The notes below the pieces were generated by a model. The model was not told the origin of the DNA and made no database searches. It worked only from the letters and a program-made list of their open reading frames with translations. A stretch of DNA of 21,744 nt from a virus: the IMG/VR virus record IMGVR_UViG_3300044730_000438, positions 1-21,744 of that record, one strand, 5' to 3'. Within the stretch, counting starts at the first letter, position 1; each line of letters starts with the position of its first letter. Position numbers and translations under genes: made by a program. Positions 11,593-17,696 of this stretch are shown here, one piece after another.

Positions 11593-12369
11593 TTAGTATA
11601 ATGCCTCTAGCAGCGGATTCTGGGGGTCCTGTGCCACTTCCTGAACTGGCACACCATTGATCCTTTGTTGAGCGACCGAAAAGTATTCTTCCTCTCGCTC
11701 AATGCCGATAAAGTTTCTATTTTCTATTTTAGATGCGATTCCAGTGGTGCCAGATCCCATACAGGGGTCCAGTACCAGATCACCCTCATTAGAGAATGTT
11801 CTAATCAACCAACGATAAAGATCTACTGGTTTCTGTGTGGGATGGTATTTTCCTTCACCTTCTGCAGTCTTGAAGTAAATGACACTGCGGGGATACCTCA
11901 ACCCACTATCATTTTTTACATGAACTGCTTTTGTCTGAACACCATATGCTTCAGTATCTCTTACTGCAGTTCCCTTATCATATGGTGTTCCTTGTGTCAT
12001 TTGGGGATTGTATGTTGGTTGCTTCTTATAGAACACTACAATATCTTCATGAGCACGTAGAGGTTGTTTCTTGGCATTCAGATAACCAGTTGCCTTTGAT
12101 TTTTCCCACACCATTGTATACTTGAAGTTCCTATAGTTTGAAGCAATAAGCACGCTTGTAAATGGTTGTGCTGCTGTTGAGATGATAGGGCACGTTGGTT
12201 TGCATATACGATCAACATGCTCCCAAAACTTTGGATAATCAATGATGGTATCCCACTCATTTCTTTTGTTCAGAGTTCCATAAGGAAAATCTGTCAATAA
12301 CAAATCGATGCTCTGGGGAGCAAGATTCCCCAGAACATCGAACATATCATCGTTGAATAATTCAATCAT
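11593..12369 (-). CDS. Type II DNA methyltransferase, beta class (258 aa)
   Basis: Motif IV is TDFPYG (residues 26-31), a variant of the DPPY/SPPY catalytic site. Motif I DPCMGSGTTG follows near the C-terminus, after HPTQKP. The order IV then I, with the target-recognition region between, is that of beta-class N6-adenine/N4-cytosine methyltransferases, which transfer methyl groups from S-adenosylmethionine to DNA. The start at 12369 fuses with the nuclease gene stop (ATGA). Residues from VPVQEVAQ onward come from cassette 16, and the TAA stop overlaps the TATACT -10. Target site unknown. Confidence 0.9.
   Translation of the reverse strand: MIELFNDDMFDVLGNLAPQSIDLLLTDFPYGTLNKRNEWDTIIDYPKFWEHVDRICKPTCPIISTAAQPFTSVLIASNYRNFKYTMVWEKSKATGYLNAKKQPLRAHEDIVVFYKKQPTYNPQMTQGTPYDKGTAVRDTEAYGVQTKAVHVKNDSGLRYPRSVIYFKTAEGEGKYHPTQKPVDLYRWLIRTFSNEGDLVLDPCMGSGTTGIASKIENRNFIGIEREEEYFSVAQQRINGVPVQEVAQDPQNPLLEALY
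11595..11652 (-). promoter_or_regulatory. Stem-loop/promoter cassette 16
   Basis: Consensus stem-loop at 11631-11652 (GTGCCA/TGGCAC), translated as VPVQEVAQ. -10 TATACT at 11600-11595, followed by AACAAGGTACTC. No clear second stem. Confidence 0.8.
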
Positions 12370-12944
12370 TTTTGCAACCAATCAATAAATTTATTATAAA
12401 CCACTTCGTCAAGTTTGAAGTCAGCGCGATAGTCTGCGTTGTAAATAGGGCGCTTCGAATTACGCTTACGATACGGATTAACAAAAAAAATGTTCAGATC
12501 TTTACCAGTGATTTTTTTGAAAAATGCAGGATAATATGCAAAAGCATCTTTACCGCAGGCATTCTGACCAGCAAAAATTGCAAACTCTGCATCATCAGGA
12601 ACATCCGGAGATTGATCAAGTTCAATCAAATCAAAAACTGCACGTTTGAGATAACAAGCATCCAAGTAAGTCTTGGATTCTACCAATTTTTTCAGTACAC
12701 CTTGAACATAAATGTGAAAGTCAACTTGAAGATTCTTCAAGCACCTATTATTAACAATCATGGAACGCTTATAATCATTTTTACGGGCATCAAGATCCAA
12801 TTCTTCACAAGTTCTCAAAGTAAGATTTTCGTAAATAAGACCAGATGCATTCCTTGCTTTACCGCCGCCAAAATTTTTATGAAGATTGGGAAGATCATCC
12901 ACTTCTTTGTTGTAACTTTCAATAATCAAATCAAGATTAGACAT
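12366..12944 (-). CDS. Type II restriction endonuclease candidate (192 aa)
   Basis: Residues 71-91 contain NLQVD (D75) and, after a hydrophobic strand, ES-K91 (E89-S-K91), the D...ExK core of PD-(D/E)XK nucleases; G35xxxE39 may supply the helix glutamate. The N-terminal region has NFGGGKARNASG, possibly a DNA-contact loop. It is followed by a DNA methyltransferase gene with a 4-nt stop/start overlap, the layout of a type II restriction-modification pair. The start at 12944 lies 23 nt past the TATAAT; the ATG at 12959 is too close to it. The methylase would protect phage and host DNA while the nuclease could attack rival phage DNA; that role is inference. Confidence 0.75.
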   Translation of the reverse strand: MSNLDLIIESYNKEVDDLPNLHKNFGGGKARNASGLIYENLTLRTCEELDLDARKNDYKRSMIVNNRCLKNLQVDFHIYVQGVLKKLVESKTYLDACYLKRAVFDLIELDQSPDVPDDAEFAIFAGQNACGKDAFAYYPAFFKKITGKDLNIFFVNPYRKRNSKRPIYNADYRADFKLDEVVYNKFIDWLQK

Positions 12945-12967
12945 GATTCGGTCGTGCATATGAATAT

Positions 12968-13024
12968 ATTATAAGGGGTCCCCAGTGCCCTGAGAACCCC
13001 CTGTGTGCCAGTTTGCTAACTGTC
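12968..13024 (-). promoter_or_regulatory. Stem-loop/promoter cassette 17
   Basis: A slightly degenerate stem-loop (13005-13024) lies just after the CP12 stop. G/C-rich DNA with GGGG/CCCC pairing follows, then -10 TATAAT (12973-12968). It isolates the restriction-modification pair from CP12. Confidence 0.8.
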
Positions 13025-13025
13025 C

Positions 13026-13238
13026 TCAATCCTCATAAATTCTACACTCAAGTGCATCAGGATTGGCATCGCAATAAAGTTCCAGTGGTGTAGGATCGTG
13101 AGAGTCTTCAGGATGATTCTCTTTATATACTTTGAGTGCTTCTAATTCTTCTTCAGTATGTCTTCTTGCTTGTGGAGATGTCATAGGATCATTCAAAAGA
13201 TCCTCGTCTCTTTGAATGTGTTGGTCTATTGTACTCAT
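13026..13238 (-). CDS. cp12: CP12, Calvin-cycle regulator (70 aa)
   Basis: The C-terminus LELYCDANPDALECRIYED is the CP12 signature, with the two cysteines of the C-terminal GAPDH-binding loop and a final YED. The HTEEELEAL helix replaces the AWD-VEEL motif of host CP12. CP12 links GAPDH and phosphoribulokinase into an inactive complex, blocking the Calvin cycle. Cyanophages use it to divert NADPH and ATP to nucleotide synthesis. No N-terminal cysteine pair is present. It follows directly after a run of small genes; see the late-promoter candidate at 13259. Confidence 0.9.
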   Translation of the reverse strand: MSTIDQHIQRDEDLLNDPMTSPQARRHTEEELEALKVYKENHPEDSHDPTPLELYCDANPDALECRIYED

Positions 13239-13258
13239 TATTTTGTAGCAGTGTGATA

Positions 13259-13266
13259 TATTTATT
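13259..13266 (-). promoter_or_regulatory. Possible T4-type late promoter before cp12
   Basis: AATAAATA on the minus strand matches the TATAAATA-type late promoter motif in 7 of 8 bases. It lies 20 nt before the cp12 start. AT-rich intergenic DNA can give this by chance. Confidence 0.4.
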
Positions 13267-13268
13267 TT

Positions 13269-13475
13269 TCATTCACTTAAAGAACTACCTCTCCAATTCT
13301 TTGGAGTAGGTGGGTCACATTTACCTTCAAGTGAACGAACTAGTAATTCAGTGAATTTTTCCATTTTTTGAGGATGAACTGTAGCAGGATTGTCATTGAT
13401 TGCTTCTTTGAGTGCTACAAGTTCTTCCCATTCTTCAGGAGTGAGTGTCTCTGTCCCAGTTTTTGCAAGTGTCAT
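13269..13475 (-). CDS. Small acidic hypothetical protein (68 aa)
   Basis: Starts MTLAKTGTETLTPEEWEELVALKEAINDNP. An acidic helix is followed by MEKFTELLVRSLEGKCDPPTPKNW and a Ser-rich end. The start at 13475 follows the ATGAC pattern of neighbours; the 11-residue upstream extension (MLIFGTHRND) is unlikely. A TTGACA/TAAAAT promoter lies about 80 nt upstream. No function recognised. Confidence 0.8.
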   Translation of the reverse strand: MTLAKTGTETLTPEEWEELVALKEAINDNPATVHPQKMEKFTELLVRSLEGKCDPPTPKNWRGSSLSE

Positions 13476-13552
13476 AGTGTCGTTGCGATGTGTCCCAAAT
13501 ATTAGCATTTCAATACATTAGTATCTAGTAACTTAATGTTTTCTTTGGGATC

Positions 13553-13580
13553 ATTTTACACTACTTAATGAAATTGTCAA
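13553..13580 (-). promoter_or_regulatory. Sigma70-type promoter
   Basis: TTGACA (13580-13575), 16-bp spacer, TAAAAT (13558-13553). It overlaps the end of the 115-aa gene and could drive the 68-aa protein and cp12. Confidence 0.65.
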
Positions 13581-13908
13581 GAGACTCAAGATCGTCTTGA
13601 AGTTCTTTTTCTTTCTTTTGATCGTGATAATAAGACCAGAGAGCATTATGAACGTCCATAAGATTATCAATCCAGAAACCTGCAGGATAGATTCCTAGCG
13701 TATCTTGAAGACCACGATGACTAGTTCCTTCACTTTCTGCCTTACACATAATGTAACAGATTGCCTGAACCATATCAAGTTTGTCCTCTTCAGAAAGCAT
13801 AAAATACTTTCCTACTGCTCGTTGCTTTGCCTCTTCAGATTCTTTCTGAAGTTGCTTGCAGGCATCAGAGTCCCACCATTCTTGTAGTGCTTTGCCAAGT
13901 TCATTCAT
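13561..13908 (-). CDS. Conserved hypothetical protein (115 aa)
   Basis: Starts MNELGKALQEWWDSDACKQLQKESEEAKQR; acidic and helical. Then come LSEEDKLDMVQAICYIMCKAESEGTSHRG and GIYPAGFWIDNLMDVHNALWSYYHD, which are familiar from cyanophages, with no function known to me. The ATG at 13908 overlaps the upstream stop by 8 nt; the open frame extends further but without a better start. Confidence 0.85.
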   Translation of the reverse strand: MNELGKALQEWWDSDACKQLQKESEEAKQRAVGKYFMLSEEDKLDMVQAICYIMCKAESEGTSHRGLQDTLGIYPAGFWIDNLMDVHNALWSYYHDQKKEKELQDDLESLDNFIK

Positions 13909-14134
13909 TGTCTTTTCCAAAAAAAGTACCAAAGAATCCAGAGTCTCCTGGTTTACGATTCTCAAGTTTATCTAGAAGACTATCAGTGGTTTGTAGAGTT
14001 TCAATACGATGAATCAGGTCTGCGATTACACTACAAACCATTGGGCGCTCTTGACGGGCAGCATAAGCAAGGGCATTCCTTAAAGATGCCTCTGCTTCTT
14101 TTAAACTTACTTCAACTGATTCTGATAATGCCAT
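13901..14134 (-). CDS. Small conserved helical protein (77 aa)
   Basis: MALSESVEVSLKEAEASLRNALAYAARQERP precedes VCSVIADLIHRIETLQTTDSLLDKLE, then a Gly/Phe-rich end (GDSGFFGTFFG). Probably a helical hairpin; near-identical sequences are known to me from cyanomyoviruses without function. It lies 2 nt after the stop of the gene upstream. Confidence 0.85.
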   Translation of the reverse strand: MALSESVEVSLKEAEASLRNALAYAARQERPMVCSVIADLIHRIETLQTTDSLLDKLENRKPGDSGFFGTFFGKDNE

Positions 14135-14136
14135 AA

Positions 14137-14703
14137 TTAATTTACTTTTTTAAGAAGAAATGATCCGTCCAAATTATCTACCCATTCAACTCTATCACCT
14201 TCTTTAAGGTCTGCTGCTTCTAAAAGATCATCGGGAAACGTAATACAATATTCATCTTTATCAGTGTCTTCATCTCTGACCACTTCAACAGGAAGAACCC
14301 ATTTTACCACTTTATCTTTCTTCTGATTAGCAACAAGATACTCAAGGTCACTATGCCCCCAAGGTCTCATACCATCATCGGATTCTTCCCAGAATGAAGT
14401 CCAAGACTTTTTACATTCTTGAGATAGGTCATCTTTATCACAAGATTTTTGTGCTTCTTCTGGATAATAAGTTTCTTCCCACTCTTTCCACCCTTGAATA
14501 TGACCTTTACCATTACCATTTAGAAGAGCAAGAAGTTCATAGCAACGACCAGTATGATGCTTAAAGTAATGATATTCTTCATTCACAATACCTTTGATGG
14601 TATCATAAATTTCCTGCGGAGACACTTCCGCAGAAACTAAAGCATCTCTCACCCAAGTTTTTACTTGTTCAAGAGAATGTTTTTTGTATCCAAAGTCACT
14701 CAT
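14137..14703 (-). CDS. Protein with C-terminal AbrB-like domain (188 aa)
   Basis: The last about 40 residues (ITFPDDLLEAADLKEGDRVEWVDNLDGSFLLKKV) form the swapped-hairpin pattern of AbrB/MazE/SpoVT DNA-binding domains, where a conserved LxEGDxVEW stretch is typical. The N-terminal 140 residues are helical and acidic and are not recognised. Such proteins often regulate genes, or act as antitoxins; here either is possible. The start is MSDFGYKKHSLE at 14703, with an 8-nt overlap with the upstream gene. Confidence 0.8.
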   Translation of the reverse strand: MSDFGYKKHSLEQVKTWVRDALVSAEVSPQEIYDTIKGIVNEEYHYFKHHTGRCYELLALLNGNGKGHIQGWKEWEETYYPEEAQKSCDKDDLSQECKKSWTSFWEESDDGMRPWGHSDLEYLVANQKKDKVVKWVLPVEVVRDEDTDKDEYCITFPDDLLEAADLKEGDRVEWVDNLDGSFLLKKVN

Positions 14704-14875
14704 TTTCATACTCCTTGATTGCTTCCTCCATTATAACCTGAAGTTCTTTAGAGGTCAACCCATTCAACCACGCCCAATTTGGGTCTTCTTTGTCCCATTC
14801 TGCAGTATAAGACCCATCATCATTTTTTGTGATTCTGAAACTATCAGTCTCTTGGTTTTGGTTTGTTACATTCAT
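14696..14875 (-). CDS. Small acidic hypothetical protein (59 aa)
   Basis: MNVTNQNQETDSFRITKNDDGSYTAEWDKEDPNWAWLNG is followed by LTSKELQVIMEEAIKEYENE. It pairs a short beta part with a terminal amphipathic helix. It overlaps the zinc-finger frame upstream by 32 nt and the AbrB-tailed gene by 8 nt. No function recognised. Confidence 0.8.
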   Translation of the reverse strand: MNVTNQNQETDSFRITKNDDGSYTAEWDKEDPNWAWLNGLTSKELQVIMEEAIKEYENE

Positions 14876-15041
14876 TACAATAATAAGAAAACCCTGTTTT
14901 AAAATTTTTTACGACTTGAAAATACTTTATACAAAGTGGTTTGACTTCACCACATTTACTGCATTTCCTTTCTGTATAACTTTCGCACTTGTTTAAGTTC
15001 CTTGAGTTCAACTTTAATATTCTTGTAAGCAGTTTCAGCAT
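14844..15041 (-). CDS. Zinc-ribbon ORF, possible HNH endonuclease remnant
   Basis: Reads CSKCGEVKPL...YYCNECNKPKPRD, a CxxC...CxxC zinc-ribbon pattern like that found before HNH domains in phage homing endonucleases. No HNH motif is present here, so it looks like a leftover or a tiny zinc-binding protein. The frame opens only at ATG 15041 (or a TTG near 15008) and overlaps the MYEDLDT gene by 86 nt, so the true start is uncertain. It overlaps the next gene by 32 nt. Confidence 0.5.
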   Translation of the reverse strand: MLKLLTRILKLNSRNLNKCESYTERKCSKCGEVKPLCIKYFQVVKNFKTGFSYYCNECNKPKPRD

Positions 15042-15135
15042 CTATTCGTCCTCCCATTTCCATTGCACATATGACATCCACTCTAGTTCCAAAATGTGAT
15101 AATGCTTTTTCGAAAGTATCCAAATCTTCATACAT
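14956..15135 (-). CDS. Small hypothetical protein (59 aa)
   Basis: MYEDLDTFEKALSHFGTRVDVICAMEMGGRIDAETAYKNIK is followed by VELKELKQVRKLYRKEMQ, giving an acidic first half and a basic coiled end. It overlaps the coiled-coil gene upstream by 8 nt. No function recognised. Confidence 0.8.
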   Translation of the reverse strand: MYEDLDTFEKALSHFGTRVDVICAMEMGGRIDAETAYKNIKVELKELKQVRKLYRKEMQ

Positions 15136-15385
15136 CGTAATTAATCCTACAATGCTCTGCAATAATATCTATGCGAGCATCTAAAGAATTCTCAAGACGA
15201 TAAATTTCATTTGTAGTAGAAGTATTTTCTTCCTTAAGTATTTTAATATCTTCAAGTACCTCTGAAAACTTTTCTTCAAGTTGTTTGATTTTAATTTCTA
15301 AATCAGACAACCTTTTATAAACATCATCCATAGGGACTTCATCTAATCTACCCCACTTCTTTTGAAACCAGTTTGGATCACTCAT
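15128..15385 (-). CDS. Coiled-coil protein (85 aa)
   Basis: MSDPNWFQKKWGRLDEVPMDDVYKRL precedes a heptad-like stretch (LEIKIKQLEEKFSEVLEDIKILKEE) and another at LENSLDARIDIIAEH. It is a probable oligomerising coiled coil. It starts by ATGA overlap with the upstream gene. Role unknown. Confidence 0.85.
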   Translation of the reverse strand: MSDPNWFQKKWGRLDEVPMDDVYKRLSDLEIKIKQLEEKFSEVLEDIKILKEENTSTTNEIYRLENSLDARIDIIAEHCRINYDV

Positions 15386-15546
15386 AATACACCTACAGAT
15401 TTTAAATAACGACGATATGCCATAAATCTACCTACACTTGGTTGATCGACAACATTCAATTGATGACAAATTTCACAGTATTGAATCCATTCATACCAAG
15501 GAGTTGTAGGATCTAATTCGTGATAAGGATAATCAGAGTTTTCCAC
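15382..15546 (-). CDS. Small hypothetical protein, GTG start (54 aa)
   Basis: Encodes (M)ENSDYPYHELDPTTPWYEWIQYCEICHQL then NVVDQPSVGRFMAYRRYLKSVGVL. It is aromatic-rich with two Cys (YCEIC) that could bind metal. GTG at 15546 overlaps the upstream gene by 14 nt; the next in-frame ATG comes very late (codon 42), so GTG is the better start. No function recognised. Confidence 0.75.
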   Translation of the reverse strand: MENSDYPYHELDPTTPWYEWIQYCEICHQLNVVDQPSVGRFMAYRRYLKSVGVL

Positions 15547-15742
15547 CTACTTGCCCAGTATAAGTTTTGGATTCAGAGAAACCTTCCTGCCGTCCTTTAA
15601 GTAGAAAACGGGTTGCTGAAATGCACGACTCTTCAGTGAGAGAGGTGACAAGTCCATTACCTTCTTTGTCTGTTGAATACCAGAGTCCATACTTTCTTTC
15701 ATCAACATAAAAAGCATCATCGATTAGTTTCTTTTCGCTCAT
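15533..15742 (-). CDS. Conserved small protein (69 aa)
   Basis: MSEKKLIDDAFYVDERKYGLWYSTDKEGNGLVTSL precedes CISATRFLLKGRQEG and a Gly-rich end. It looks like a small alpha/beta domain, and is familiar from cyanophages without a function. It overlaps the preceding gene by 26 nt and the next by 14. Confidence 0.85.
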   Translation of the reverse strand: MSEKKLIDDAFYVDERKYGLWYSTDKEGNGLVTSLTEESCISATRFLLKGRQEGFSESKTYTGQVGGKL

Positions 15743-15851
15743 TGACTTTCTTTACAGTTTCGTGAAGTTCTTTAAGTGCTTGAATGGTTTCGGGTGTTTC
15801 TTCCCAACTCCAATCATTATCATTTTTGTCTTTGTAAGTTCTTTCAGTCAT
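15717..15851 (-). CDS. Small charged hypothetical protein (44 aa)
   Basis: MTERTYKDKNDNDWSWEETPETIQALKELHETVKKVNERKETNR is highly charged and probably one long helix after a short strand. It starts within the end of the oxygenase-like gene (8-nt overlap) and runs 26 nt into the next gene. No function recognised. Confidence 0.75.
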   Translation of the reverse strand: MTERTYKDKNDNDWSWEETPETIQALKELHETVKKVNERKETNR

Positions 15852-16440
15852 CTTTAATATCTGGGGGGAATCTGGAATCGTGTATAAAAAATGTGAATGT
15901 CATTCTTCCTGTTTCTTTAGAGTTACCAAAAACATCAGAAACAGCGTGAATCCTAGTGCCTTCATATGCGACTAGGCGATTATATACATTCTCTACATTT
16001 ACAAATTGATTTTCTGGTCCATTTAGAATCGAAGTTCCTGCTTTGAGAGGAGCATTAGGAGTCAAATAAACTACACCAGCAACAGCAGTTTCAAAGTCTT
16101 TATGAAATCTATCCTGCCAAAAGTCTGGAAAAGCACCTCTAGTTTCTTCGGTAGTGATATGAAAGTAAGTTGTAATCATCAACTCTTCAATCTTTTTGTT
16201 CAGATATGGAACAATATAATTCTCAAAATCAAAGTAATCATAACAGATTTTGTAAATGCCTTCAGCACATTCATCAAGTGTTTGATTCTTAAGATTGCGA
16301 AGAGGATAAGTTCTTTGACCTTTCCAACCAATCGGAGGAATGATTAATTGATTATCAACACGATACTCATCCAAAGAAAGTGCTAATTCTCTGATTGAAT
16401 CTGGGTCTTTGAAATAATTATCTTTAATGAGTACCTTCAT
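15844..16440 (-). CDS. 2OG-Fe(II) oxygenase-like protein (198 aa)
   Basis: The segment FHKDFE supplies an H-x-D pair and, about 60 residues on, RIHAV gives the distal His, followed by GRMTFTFF with an Arg that could bind 2-oxoglutarate. This H-x-D...H...R pattern is that of 2-oxoglutarate/Fe(II) dioxygenases, here of the family that T4-like cyanophages often carry (DUF6445-like). Substrate unknown. The N-terminus MKVLIKDNYFKDPDSIRELAL is characteristic. It overlaps the upstream gene by 17 nt. Confidence 0.8.
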   Translation of the reverse strand: MKVLIKDNYFKDPDSIRELALSLDEYRVDNQLIIPPIGWKGQRTYPLRNLKNQTLDECAEGIYKICYDYFDFENYIVPYLNKKIEELMITTYFHITTEETRGAFPDFWQDRFHKDFETAVAGVVYLTPNAPLKAGTSILNGPENQFVNVENVYNRLVAYEGTRIHAVSDVFGNSKETGRMTFTFFIHDSRFPPDIKDD

Positions 16441-16603
16441 ACTTATAACTCAATTGAATGTCTTTCTTTTTCAGTTTGTAGCGGTCAATGTGTTGCTTTC
16501 GATGATCTTCAGTTTGAAAATAGCACTTACGGGTTTCTTTTCCGTCTTTATGCACCAATTTATAAGGAAACTGGTCAAAAGGAAACTCTTCAGTGTGTTC
16601 CAT
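16424..16603 (-). CDS. Conserved small basic protein (59 aa)
   Basis: MEHTEEFPFDQFPYKLVHKDGKETRKCYFQTEDHRKQHIDRYKLKKKD then IQLSYKYEGTH. CYFQ...H...H and a basic helix recall a small zinc-finger-like cyanophage protein, but one Cys only makes zinc binding unlikely. It lies 23 nt past a consensus promoter (TTGACA-17-TATACT), and overlaps the oxygenase-like gene by 17 nt. Confidence 0.8.
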   Translation of the reverse strand: MEHTEEFPFDQFPYKLVHKDGKETRKCYFQTEDHRKQHIDRYKLKKKDIQLSYKYEGTH

Positions 16604-16626
16604 AATGTTGATTGCTCACGAGTTTG

Positions 16627-16655
16627 AGTATAGGATGAGATGTGGAATTTGTCAA
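16627..16655 (-). promoter_or_regulatory. Strong sigma70-type promoter
   Basis: TTGACA (16655-16650), 17-bp spacer, TATACT (16632-16627). It splits the long gene chain and drives genes from 16603 towards cp12. Confidence 0.85.
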
Positions 16656-16656
16656 G

Positions 16657-16878
16657 TCATTTAAATCCTCTTGACTTCTCTTTAATATCTAGCACTTCAA
16701 TGTGACTTAAAAATTTTCCGGCGTGTTGAAACCAAGTCACCTGTGCTTCTTCATAATTATCAAAGACAACTTCTCTACCATCATCATAAACCAACTTATA
16801 TTGGTGACGAATATAGGGGTAGTCTGATGTTTGTTTGAATATCTTCACTTCTTGTTTATCGTTGTCAATAGAATCCAA
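16657..16878 (-). CDS. Conserved small protein, TTG start (73 aa)
   Basis: Encodes (M)DSIDNDKQEVKIFKQTSDYPYIRHQYKLVYDDGREVVFDNYEEAQVTWFQHAG and a basic end. It has a two- to three-strand fold. No in-frame ATG exists near the start. TTG at 16878 has GGAGG 7 nt before it, whereas TTG at 16884 stands too close to it, so 16878 is chosen. It overlaps the 30-aa membrane peptide gene. Function unknown. Confidence 0.8.
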   Translation of the reverse strand: MDSIDNDKQEVKIFKQTSDYPYIRHQYKLVYDDGREVVFDNYEEAQVTWFQHAGKFLSHIEVLDIKEKSRGFK

Positions 16879-16937
16879 AACCAAACCTCCAAAAGAATCA
16901 GAATAATAATCTCAACAAATACTGGTGGAAAGTTCAT
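16845..16937 (-). CDS. Tiny membrane peptide (30 aa) overlapping two genes
   Basis: MNFPPVFVEIIILILLEVWF then WILLTTINKK: almost all hydrophobic, one transmembrane helix with a basic tail. The ATG fuses with the upstream stop (ATGA), and its 3' third overlaps the TTG-start gene in another frame. The junction and hydrophobic content support it as real, but its size allows doubt. Confidence 0.6.
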   Translation of the reverse strand: MNFPPVFVEIIILILLEVWFWILLTTINKK

Positions 16938-17269
16938 TCTTCATCATCCCAAGGTGCTTTACGATTTAATATCTCTTTGAATCTTTCCATTATAGCAGGG
17001 TCTGGTGGTTCATTCAAGCGTTCTACAAGAGCATCAAAGTCTTTTGCAGGCAACACAATCCTTTCAGGTTTTGCTCCTTTACCCCAGAACTTCTCAAACT
17101 CCCACTTATAATTCATATCATACCATCCACCATTCAGAGAATGCCAAAACTCTCCCCAAATGTGATAATCATCAAAGCGAAAACCCTGATGCGACATCAA
17201 ACGATACCACCACCAGAATGGAGTATATTTAATCGGTTTAAATCCGATTATCCATTTGTTTATGACCAT
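16934..17269 (-). CDS. W-rich protein with TacA-like antitoxin tail (111 aa)
   Basis: The C-terminus RIVLPAKDFDALVERLNEPPDPA then MERFKEILNRKAPWDDEE resembles the toxin-binding tail of DUF1778/TacA antitoxins (...FDALVxxLNxPP...). The N-terminal 65 residues are Trp/Tyr-rich (KYTPFWWWYRLM, FWHSLNGGWYD) and do not look like the usual ribbon-helix-helix DNA-binding part. No acetyltransferase toxin partner is found next to it. It could neutralise a host toxin; that is inference. Confidence 0.75.
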   Translation of the reverse strand: MVINKWIIGFKPIKYTPFWWWYRLMSHQGFRFDDYHIWGEFWHSLNGGWYDMNYKWEFEKFWGKGAKPERIVLPAKDFDALVERLNEPPDPAIMERFKEILNRKAPWDDEE

Positions 17270-17487
17270 CTTCCCAACCTCAACTTGCGTTCAGGTGAAA
17301 TGGTTGGATTATAACAATCATCATAAGGATAGATGTATTCACACATCCATCCCCACGATAAACTCTCCCAGAAGTCATCAGGAAAGTGCTCAACAGTCTC
17401 ATAACAATCCATAATATATGGAATGTTACGAAAACCCTCAATAAACCATTCCCACTTGGTCATCTGCCAGTATTCTTTCCAAGTCAT
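17260..17487 (-). CDS. W/Y-rich small protein (75 aa)
   Basis: MTWKEYWQMTKWEWFIEGFRNIPYIMDCYETVEHF then PDDFWESLSWGWMCEYIYPYDD and a basic end. It has the same aromatic style as the N-terminus of the TacA-tailed protein it precedes, and the two genes overlap by 10 nt. It is helical; no function recognised. Confidence 0.8.
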   Translation of the reverse strand: MTWKEYWQMTKWEWFIEGFRNIPYIMDCYETVEHFPDDFWESLSWGWMCEYIYPYDDCYNPTISPERKLRLGRWS

Positions 17488-17696
17488 TTTTTACCTTCTA
17501 AAATGTCAAGTTGTTGATGAACATAATCGGCAAAGTCAATCGTATTCACATCTACATTTTCATTCTGGCAATCAAGAATGTAATCTTGAAACGCGGTGAT
17601 AATCAGCAGAGCACGGCGTTTGTCGTGTTCTACGATGGCAGTATGGGGAGATGCAACATAATGAGTAATGTGGTCGTAGAGTTCGTCAAGGGTCAT
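17484..17696 (-). CDS. Small acidic hypothetical protein (70 aa)
   Basis: Starts MTLDELYDHITHYVASPHTAIVEHDKRRALLIITAF, then QDYILDCQNENVDVNTIDFADYVHQQLDIL. The start at 17696 is chosen from the ATGAC junction, with an 11-nt overlap with the upstream gene; a longer frame (to 17735) lies inside that gene. Function unknown. Confidence 0.8.
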   Translation of the reverse strand: MTLDELYDHITHYVASPHTAIVEHDKRRALLIITAFQDYILDCQNENVDVNTIDFADYVHQQLDILEGKK

